DNA from: Competibacter_A sp003527885
GTDB lineage: Bacteria > Pseudomonadota > Gammaproteobacteria > Competibacterales > Competibacteraceae
Assembly (NCBI GenBank): GCA_035442025.1
Contig: DAORPQ010000032.1
Span: 1-30,802, forward strand
Reading direction: 5' to 3'
Length of the DNA: 30,802 bases
The stretch's first letter is position 1. Each line of letters begins with the position of its first letter. The position numbers were made by a program, and so were the translations under genes. Positions 1-8,200 of the stretch are shown here, piece after piece. The notes below the pieces were generated by a model. It saw only the letters and a list, made by a program, of their open reading frames with translations. It was not told the DNA's origin and searched no databases.

Positions 1-2165
1 TCCAGCCGGACCGCGCCGATATCGGTTTCCGGCACCAGCACCTCGACCTGAATTTTTTGCGTTTCCTCCAGGGTCGCGAACAAATCGCCTTCCTTAAGAA
101 AACTGCCCTGCTTGAATTCCAGGCGCGGCGTGACCACTCGCCCGGCGATGGGGGCACGCAGTTGGGTGGCTTCGAGCTGTTGTTGAAAATAGCTCAACTG
201 CTCGTTCAATTGTTGCAATTCGGCCCGTTTGATAGCCACTTCCAGTGGTTGAGGCGGGCTTTTCACCAGTTGGAGGTTGGCTTCCGCCACCGCCAGCGCC
301 GCCTTGTCCGCTTCGGCGTTACCGATCGCCTCGGTATAACGCAGCTCCGGCGCCACGCCTTGCTTGGCCGCCACGGCCAGTACATCTTGTAGCTTCTTAC
401 TGCTGGCGGCTTTGACTCGCGCTAAATCCACCTGTTGCTGGGCATACGCGATCGCTTCCGGTTTGGGACCATGCAGCAACAACTCCAGTTCGTTGCGTTT
501 CTTTTCAAGTTCGGCCCGGGTTGTCGCCACGTCGTAACGCGGTTTCCAGTCGCTCAGCCGGGCCAGCACCGCGCTTTGTTGCAACGCTTGATTCTCGCGG
601 ACGCCCACCTCGGTCACCACACCCGGTACGGTCGCGTGGACTTCCGCGCGCCGGTTCGGCAGCAAAGTCGCTCCGCCCGTCACTTCGTAGGGATAAGGCA
701 ACAAAAGCAGCGCGCCCACCAGAACCAGCAGCGCCAACCGCGTCAGCCAGCGCTTGAAACGGCTCTTGGGAGGCTGTCTTACCGGCGGCGAAGGCGGCAA
801 TTTCGGCGGAGCGATCACGTTCCCGGATGCGGGTGGCGACGGTGGAACGGCCGTATTCCCAACACTCCAGCCCGCTGACGGCTGGAAAAAGGCTACCCCG
901 CCGCCACCCCTTACCGTCGGTGACGACCTCAGATAGGGCAGCGCCCAAGCCAGAAAACCCGCCACCAGCGCCAGAAACAACAACACGCCCACACCGTGCA
1001 GCTGGTTTTCCAAATGCAGGGCGGCGCCCAACAATACCGTCCCGACGATTAACAGAAAATAGGCCACCGTCGCGAAACCGTAAGCCAACAAGGCATATTT
1101 TTCGCGCGGAGCCAATAGCTTGAGCGGATGCGTGTCGCGCAGGGCCAGCCGTAAAACCACAAAGGCCCTTTCGCGAAGGTGCGGAAAATCCAGATAAGTG
1201 GTCAGCCACGCATAGCCTTCGGCCCGCCACAGCGGATTGATGATGAACAGCGCCTCGCCCAGCGCCAGATGACCGAGCACGAACCCATAGGAACCGAGGC
1301 GGCTGGACGAATGCAGGTTGAACTGCCAGACCAGAATGCCGAGCACGAAGAAGCCCAGCTTGACCAACAGCGGCACCGCATACACCCACAGACGCTCGCG
1401 CCGCGCCAGCCTGCGAACGCCCCGGCCCACAAAAAAACGCGGGATGATTCCGAAGGCCAACCGGACGCCAAACCCGCTGACCTGACCCCCGTAATAGGCG
1501 CTGACCGTACCTTGCAACAGCTTGCTGGTCAGATTGACCAGGAACAGACCCACCGTCAGCTTCACGATCAGATGAAAACCCACCTGATCGACACTTCGCA
1601 ATTCCTGGAGGTAGCGCGGCTGATGGTGAAGGATGATCAGTAAAGCCAACGGCACGCCTGGCGCCAACAACCAAACGATGCGATGCAACCAGCGCAGCCG
1701 CCGTGCCGCGCCCGCCAAAAATGCGCCGGCTTTAAAAAATTCCCAGCGATAGCGTTGGCCCAGCCGTTCTTTGGGTGGTGCTGGTCGCCCGCCGGAAGTT
1801 GTCGGAGCTTCTGGCTCTTCGCTCCCCCGATCGGTTTCGGCCACGCTGGACAACTCGGGATCGGCTCGGGGTACGGGCGCGATCAGCAGCCCCAGCGATT
1901 CCATCTCCCGATAAAAGTCGCCGAGTTGTCCGGCGCTGATGTCGAATCCAAAACGGCTGGCGAAGGCGACCTGAACCGCGGTGGGGTCGGCGGTTTCATC
2001 GAGCTGGCGGCACAGAAACCACTCTTCCTCGCCCAGTTCGAACTGCTCGCCGGTGGCGGGATTGCGGACCTGATAGCGGTGGTTGCCTTTCGCGTCCGCA
2101 ACGCCACGGACGCTCAAATCCGGCCGCAAGCGCGAACGCGGATCGGGCGAATGGCCCCCATCCAT
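1..2165 (-). CDS. PqqD-like / pseudo-M50 membrane domain / HlyD adaptor fusion (3' end outside window)
   Basis: An open frame of 721 codons runs from ATG at 2165 to the window edge, so the C-terminus is missing. Residues about 15-95 form a small PqqD-like winged-helix-type domain. Residues about 160-411 hold roughly six membrane segments resembling the M50/site-2-protease fold. A proline-rich cytoplasmic linker (430-468) and one membrane helix (473-490) follow. From about 500 there is a periplasmic HlyD/biotinyl-lipoyl adaptor with a coiled coil (about 545-665) and the closing lipoyl half (ATQLRAPIAGRVV, from 666). In this family the zinc site is HExxH; here the aligned residues 214-218 read SKLLQ, and the second motif reads NPLWRAEGY (310-318), with Glu replacing the usual Asp. 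Proteolysis is therefore unlikely. It starts 7 bp after the KS-AT gene, so it probably exports or handles that pathway's product with an off-window transporter (inference). Confidence 0.8.
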   Translation of the reverse strand, partial: MDGGHSPDPRSRLRPDLSVRGVADAKGNHRYQVRNPATGEQFELGEEEWFLCRQLDETADPTAVQVAFASRFGFDISAGQLGDFYREMESLGLLIAPVPRADPELSSVAETDRGSEEPEAPTTSGGRPAPPKERLGQRYRWEFFKAGAFLAGAARRLRWLHRIVWLLAPGVPLALLIILHHQPRYLQELRSVDQVGFHLIVKLTVGLFLVNLTSKLLQGTVSAYYGGQVSGFGVRLAFGIIPRFFVGRGVRRLARRERLWVYAVPLLVKLGFFVLGILVWQFNLHSSSRLGSYGFVLGHLALGEALFIINPLWRAEGYAWLTTYLDFPHLRERAFVVLRLALRDTHPLKLLAPREKYALLAYGFATVAYFLLIVGTVLLGAALHLENQLHGVGVLLFLALVAGFLAWALPYLRSSPTVRGGGGVAFFQPSAGWSVGNTAVPPSPPASGNVIAPPKLPPSPPVRQPPKSRFKRWLTRLALLVLVGALLLLPYPYEVTGGATLLPNRRAEVHATVPGVVTEVGVRENQALQQSAVLARLSDWKPRYDVATTRAELEKKRNELELLLHGPKPEAIAYAQQQVDLARVKAASSKKLQDVLAVAAKQGVAPELRYTEAIGNAEADKAALAVAEANLQLVKSPPQPLEVAIKRAELQQLNEQLSYFQQQLEATQLRAPIAGRVVTPRLEFKQGSFLKEGDLFATLEETQKIQVEVLVPETDIGAVRL

Positions 2166-2172
2166 CGGCCGC

Positions 2173-5100
2173 TTAACGCCGCCGGCCGGACAGCCACGCG
2201 GTCATCAGCCGTTCCTGTTGGGCGAGGAATTCCCGCATGAGGTCGTGATGCTGTTGCAGCGCGATTTGCCGCCGGTTGCCGGAACCGCCAGAAAATGGCT
2301 GCTGCCGCGGTGATACCGACTCCAGCGGCGACGTGACGGGCGATCCGACCCCGCCCGACGGTACGGCAAGCTCCGCGTCGAAGCTTTTTGCCGAGGCAAC
2401 GAGCAAGCTTTCCCGCAGCGGCTGTAACTCGGCTTCATCGAGCCGGATGATGGGGATGGCGCTCGACAGATACGGCGACGGGTTGCCGGGCGCGGCCGGC
2501 GGCGGCCCGTACAGCACGCTTAAATCCACCGGCACGCCGTGGACGAACAGGGTCGCCAGCAAATGCCGCAGCGGCGTCAAATCGTTGCGGCGACGGTCGT
2601 CGCCGGCGACCGCCACATGCGGCTGTTGCTTCAAGATGTCGCGGACAAAGCCGGTCAGATAAGCGCTTGGCCCCACTTCCACAAACAGCCGCGCGCCGTC
2701 GGCATACAGGCGTTGAATGCTCTCGCGGAAACGCACCGGCGAGCGGTATTGCGCGGCGGCGGCGGCGCGGGCCTCAACCGGCTCCAGCGGAAACGGCGCG
2801 GCGGTGACGCAGGAATACGGCGTTCCCTCCGGCTCGCCCACCGCCACCTTCTCAAACAGCGCGTGAAACGCCTGAGCCATCGGCTCCATCAGCGGCGTGT
2901 GATAGCCGTAGCCCATCGGTAGCCGGACGCACAGTGCGCCTTCCGCGCGCAGCGCGGCGTGAACCGCGTCGACCGACGCCTCCGGCCCGAATAAAATGAA
3001 CTGGTTATCGCAGTTATCCATGGTCAGGTGCAACGTCGGATCGGCCTCCAGCAGCACCCGAGCGCGTTCCAGCGCAATACCGCCCACCGACAGCAGCACG
3101 CCGGGCGGCAGTTCGCCCGCCGCTTCCAACTGACGGTAATTCCGGTTCATGCGCCGGACCAGATCGGCCAATTCAGCCTCGTCCAACTGGAACAGGCCAG
3201 ACGCCATCAGCGCGTCGTTTTCGCCGGTGCTGTGGCCCAGCAACAGATCCGGCCGCACGCCGAACTGGCGCAGCAGGGCATCCAGCGCCCGTCCGGCCAC
3301 GAACACCGATTCGGAGCCTAATTCCATTCCGGCCAGCCGCTGTTCCGCTTGGGCGCGTTGTCCGGCGGTCAGGCTGCTCGGCGGTGGAAAGATCGCCTCG
3401 CCCGGCGCGATATCGCGGGCGTCACAAAACAGCCCGTCCAGAAAATCGAACCAGCGCCGCACCGCGGGGAACTGCACGGCCAGCGCCGCCAACATGTTTT
3501 GATATTGGGAATTTTCGCCGGGAAACAAGAACGCCAGCTTGCCCGCCAGCGGCTCGGCGCCGAAATAGAGCCCGCCGCGCGGCTGCGCGCGTTTCCGCGC
3601 GGGTTCGCCGAGTTTCGTTTCGGCCTGCTCCAGCTTGTGCAAGGCGTCCTCGCGCTGTTCGGCCACCACCGCCAACCGGACTGCGCCCTCGCCGCGCTCC
3701 CGCCATAACGCTTCCGCAAGCACGGCCAGCGACTGTTGCGGTTGCTCGCGCAACTGCCGGGTCGCGCGCCGCACCTGTCCTTGCAAACCTTCGCGATCCG
3801 CCGCGGCGAACACCAACAGATCGCCACCGCGCCGCAGCTGGGGCGGCAGGAAAGCCGACAGCGGCTCGCCCTCACCGTCCGGGCTTTCTTCGAGCAGGGC
3901 ATGACTGTTGACCCCGCCGAAACCGAAGGCGTTGACCGCCGCCCGCCGGGGGACGGCGCGGCCGTGAATCCAGGGCCGGGTTTCGGTGTTGATGTACAGT
4001 GGCGTCCGCTCCAGCCCCAAGTCCGTGCCGACCTCATCGCACAGGGTCGGCGGCAGAATCTTGTGATACAGCGCCAGCGACGCCTTGATCAGGCCGGCGA
4101 TGCCCGCCGCCGGGATACAGTGGCCGATCATCGACTTGACCGACCCCAGGGCGATATGCGGCAGCACCCGCCGCCGCTCGCCCAACAGTTGCGACAGGGC
4201 TTGAATTTCGGTTTGATCGCCCAAGGGGATGCCGGTGCCGTGCGCCTCGATCAAACCGAAATCGTGCGGCTCCAGACCCGCTTGCCGGTAGGCGCGACGC
4301 ATCGCCAGCAACTCCCCTTCCAGCCGGGGCGCGGTCAACCCTTTGGCCTTACCGTCGGAGGATTGGCCGACTTCCTTCAAAATGGCGTAAATCCGGTCGC
4401 CGGCGCGGCGGGCGTCCGCCAGCCGCTTCAACACCAGCACCCCGCCGCCCTCACCGAGCATGGTGCCGTTGGCTCCCGCCGAAAAGGGCCGGATGCGGGC
4501 GGTCGGCGACAGCGCGCCCAACATGCAGAAAATCATGAACACCAGCGGTGAGGTCGAGGTATTGATGCCGCCGGTCAGCATCACGTCCACCCGCCCCCGC
4601 CGCAGCTCCAGCATGGCCGCTTCCACCGCGATCAGCGAGGAGGCGCAGGCGGCGTCCACCACGTAATTCGGCCCCATGAAATTCAGCCGGTTGGCGATGC
4701 GGCCGGTCATCATGTTGGGAACCAGACCGGGAATATTGTCCACGTCGAAGGGCGGCAACTGCCGCTTGAGCGTTTGCTTCAGGCGGTCTAGCTGCTGTTG
4801 TTCGATAGCGGGCAGCAGCGTCTTCAGCAAACTCACATGCTGGTCGAGAAAAACCGCGTGCTGCGCGCCGGTCAGGTTGGCGCGGTTGGGATGGGTGCCG
4901 TGACCGAGAATGATGCCGACGCTTTCCGGGTCGTAGCCGTTTTCTTGCAGGCCGGCGTCGAGCAAGGCCGAGCGCGCCAGTTCCAGCGCGTGAAACTGAT
5001 CCGGTTCGCCGCCGCCGGTGGACACCGGAATGATGCCGAAGCGTTGCGGGTTGAAACGCGACAGCTCGTTGAGAAACCCGCCGCGCTGGGTGTATAGCCG

Positions 5101-5280
5101 GGTCGCGTCGTCGCTGGCGGGGTCGAAATAAACCCCGCCGCCCCACTCCGGCAGCGGATCGTCGATGGCGTCCACTTTGTCGAGGATATTGGCCCAATAG
5201 CTCGCCACGTCCGGCGCTTTGGGAAACAAGCCCGCCATGCCGACGATGGCGATATCCGTCTGATCCTGCCCGCTCATCAT
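2173..5280 (-). CDS. Type I polyketide synthase, KS-AT (no carrier domain)
   Basis: A 1035-residue two-domain synthase. The ketosynthase (about 8-465) has the complete Cys-His-His set: C212 in DAACASSL, H347 in EAHGTG and H387 in KSMIGH. The acyltransferase (about 580-890) has its nucleophile S684 in GHSTGE and H794 in YGYHTPLM, but the entry motif is FPGENSQY rather than the usual FPGQGSQY. The last about 30 residues (1003-1031) form an amphipathic Gln/Leu-rich tail like one in the larger synthase. No ACP, KR, DH or ER is present, so it must load a carrier in trans: the ACP of the partner synthase or the free ACP at 15153. Its start overlaps the upstream stop by four bases (ATGA), implying translational coupling. 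A second ATG directly follows the first. The layout recalls HglC/PfaA-type synthases, a family-level comparison from memory. Confidence 0.9.
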   Translation of the reverse strand: MMSGQDQTDIAIVGMAGLFPKAPDVASYWANILDKVDAIDDPLPEWGGGVYFDPASDDATRLYTQRGGFLNELSRFNPQRFGIIPVSTGGGEPDQFHALELARSALLDAGLQENGYDPESVGIILGHGTHPNRANLTGAQHAVFLDQHVSLLKTLLPAIEQQQLDRLKQTLKRQLPPFDVDNIPGLVPNMMTGRIANRLNFMGPNYVVDAACASSLIAVEAAMLELRRGRVDVMLTGGINTSTSPLVFMIFCMLGALSPTARIRPFSAGANGTMLGEGGGVLVLKRLADARRAGDRIYAILKEVGQSSDGKAKGLTAPRLEGELLAMRRAYRQAGLEPHDFGLIEAHGTGIPLGDQTEIQALSQLLGERRRVLPHIALGSVKSMIGHCIPAAGIAGLIKASLALYHKILPPTLCDEVGTDLGLERTPLYINTETRPWIHGRAVPRRAAVNAFGFGGVNSHALLEESPDGEGEPLSAFLPPQLRRGGDLLVFAAADREGLQGQVRRATRQLREQPQQSLAVLAEALWRERGEGAVRLAVVAEQREDALHKLEQAETKLGEPARKRAQPRGGLYFGAEPLAGKLAFLFPGENSQYQNMLAALAVQFPAVRRWFDFLDGLFCDARDIAPGEAIFPPPSSLTAGQRAQAEQRLAGMELGSESVFVAGRALDALLRQFGVRPDLLLGHSTGENDALMASGLFQLDEAELADLVRRMNRNYRQLEAAGELPPGVLLSVGGIALERARVLLEADPTLHLTMDNCDNQFILFGPEASVDAVHAALRAEGALCVRLPMGYGYHTPLMEPMAQAFHALFEKVAVGEPEGTPYSCVTAAPFPLEPVEARAAAAAQYRSPVRFRESIQRLYADGARLFVEVGPSAYLTGFVRDILKQQPHVAVAGDDRRRNDLTPLRHLLATLFVHGVPVDLSVLYGPPPAAPGNPSPYLSSAIPIIRLDEAELQPLRESLLVASAKSFDAELAVPSGGVGSPVTSPLESVSPRQQPFSGGSGNRRQIALQQHHDLMREFLAQQERLMTAWLSGRRR

Positions 5281-8200
5281 GTCATCTCGGCCTGTGACTC
5301 CGCCGGCTGGCCGGCCAGCGAACCTTCGGGATAATCGCCGGCGATCAACTCCACCTCATCCGGCGAGCCGCGCAACAATTCGTCGAGGAAAAACTGGCGA
5401 CCGGCCGCCGCCGTGGTCAGGGCGACGCCGCGCGCCGCGAACTGGCGGCGGATTTCGGGCGTCACCATGCCGGCGCTGTGCCGGGTCCCATCCCAAGGCC
5501 CCCAGTTGAAGGCCGCGACCTTGATCCGCTCACCCCAGCGAGCACGCAGCAGCCACGCCAACCGGTTGACGGTTTCGTTAGCCACGGCGTAATCCGCTTG
5601 CCCGCGATTGCCCCAGCGGCCGGCCACCGAGGTGAAGAGGCCGAGAAAACGCAAGGTGTCGGGGCGCAGGTGCCGGGCGAGCAGAAAGGCGCTGTCGGCC
5701 TTGGCGGCCAACACCCGCGCCACGCTGTCGGCGGTTTTATCCCGCACCAACCGATCTTCCAGCACGCCCGCGCCGTGCACCACCGCGTCGATCCGGCCGA
5801 ATTGCCGATAGAGGTCATCCAGCAAAGCGGTGACCTCCGCCTCGTCGCTCATGTCCGCCGTCCGATAGTCAACTCGCGCCCCGGCCCGAGCCAGTTCAGC
5901 CAGTGTGGCGCGCATCTCGCGGGCGTGCAACACGGCCTGAATTTGTCGTTCGATGGCGGCGGGACGCGCCTGACCCTGCGCCGATCGGATAAAATGCCGG
6001 CGCAGCGCGGCGGCATCCAGCCCGCGCGAGTCCTCCGGTTCGGCCTGCGGCCAGGGGCTGCGGCCGACCAGAACCAAAGTGGGACGATACGGGGCCAGCT
6101 CGTACAGCACTTCGGCGGTGATGCCCCGCGCGCCGCCAGTCGCCAATATCACCCAATCAGCCGCCGGTTGCAGCCGGATCGGCGAGGTCGGGGACAACGG
6201 CGCGGCCACCGTGTTGAAGGCGGTTCGCACCCCGTCGGGATAGCCGATCTCGCGCCGCTCGCCCGGCCAAAGCAATTCCTGAAACAAGGCATCGGCCAGC
6301 GATTCGGGTTGCTGGCTCAAGTCCAGATCGACCGCCTTGCCGCAAAAACCCTCCGCATCTCCCGCCGGGTTCCATTCGATATTCAAGGTTTTGACCAGCC
6401 CGACCAAACCCGCCGCCGCCGGAAATCCCGCAGCCTGCCCGGTGGCGACCACATCGCGCCCGAACCGGCCGCCCATGCCGCTCGCGGTCAACAGGCGACC
6501 TTGCGCGCCCAGTTCCGCGTACAGCGAGCGCAGCAGGGGAAACAGCGCGATCACGTCCCGATCGAGCCGTTCCCGCCACCCGGCAAAAGGGGTGTCCGCC
6601 GTCAGCGGCGGCTGGCTCAGGGGCGATAAATGGATGATCGCCCGCACGCTGAGGCCGCTGTCGCGCCGGCCCAGCCAAGACTGTAAATGCGCCTCGTCTC
6701 GCAACACCTCATCCGGTAGAAACAGCGGTTGCGCGCCGGCTTGGCGCAAGCGCTGGCTCACCAAATCGGCGACGCCCAACTCGTCGGAGGTCAGCAGATA
6801 TAACCCCGGCGGCAAGGTCCGCGTCGCGATGGCGGGTAACGGCTCGGTTTGCGCCTGGAGGACATGCCGGGACAGAACGGCGCCGACGATGGCATCTGTC
6901 CCGGCTCGTTCAAAAGGGCGCGCGTTCTCCCGTGCCGGCGCTCGGCCCGACGGGTTGGGCCGACGGTCGAGCCACGCTCGCACGAAATCGAGAATCTGCT
7001 GGAAGGTCGGCAACCGGGCCACCTGTTCCATCTCGCCGCGCAAATCCTGCGCGCACGGCTCCGGCAGCGAGCGCCGGAACAAGCCGAGAATTTCGACGCG
7101 CTTGATGGAATCGATGCCCAAATCCGCTTCGATGTCCTGGTCGAACGCCACCATGTCCTCAGGGTAGCCGGTGCGCTCGCTGACGATTTTCAGCAACAGC
7201 GGTTTGAGCTCGGGAATCGCCGCCGAACTTTCCACGGGCGCGCTCGGCGGCGCGGCCGGTTTTGCGGCGACGACCGGTGGCGAGACCGGTAGCGAGACCA
7301 CCGGCGCGGGTGCCGGCACGGACGCCAAGGCAGGTTGCGGGCCCGACAGCGTTTGCGGCGAGACCGGCGCGCCCAGTAAAAACTGCGGGGTGTCGCCCTC
7401 GCCGTTGTTGGCCGCGAAATAGGCCAGCATCACCTGCTCCTGAACCTGGAGGAAGCGGTGCATGGTGTCCTGGTACGCCGCCATCGCCCGATCCATCGCC
7501 CACGCGCTGGAACCCGGCGCTGGCACGGGTAAAGGGTTGATCAGTGTTTGATTCGGGGGTGACATGGCCGCTCCCACGAGGTTTGAGGAAGAAATAAATG
7601 CCGCTGGCGCCGGGTCGGTCGAACGCGGCCCAGACCGGTTCTCCGCTTGCGGTTCAGCCGTCGACACCGGCGCGCGGCCCGTCCTGGCCGGTTCATCGGA
7701 GCGGCGCGCGTAGCCGCCGCTCACCCACCAGGTCCGGGATGACAGCGGCGCTGGCCGGGTCGTTTCCGCCAGGTGCGCCAAATCGAGTCCGGCGACCGCG
7801 CGCCCGTCAAACAGCCGTTCGGCATCGAAGGCCACTCCTTGTGACCATAGCGCCGCCAAGGCGTGCAACAGGCCGTTCATCCCACCGCCCGCGCCATCGG
7901 TCGCCACGGCCAAGTGGGGTCGTGCGCCGAGAATCTGCCGGGTCAGCCGGGTTAAAACCTCCTTGGGGCCGACTTCGATAAACGCTCGCGCGCCATCCGC
8001 ATACATGCTTTCGATCTCGTCCATGAAGCGCACCGGCGCGACCAAGTGCTCGCTCAAGCGGGTACGGACGGCAACGGGATCAGCCGGATACGGTGCGGCG
8101 TCGGCATTGCCGTAGACGGTCCATTCGGGCGGGTGAAACTCCACCGCCGCCATGAACTCCGCCAGCCGTTCCCGCGCCGGGGCCACCAACGGCGAATGAA

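Noticed and set aside
505..1674. 389-codon minus-strand frame
   Set aside because: It is an alternative frame of the PqqD/pseudo-M50/HlyD gene, whose correct frame runs unbroken from 2165 to the window edge and shows family domains; the 389-codon product is low-complexity Arg/Gly/Ala.
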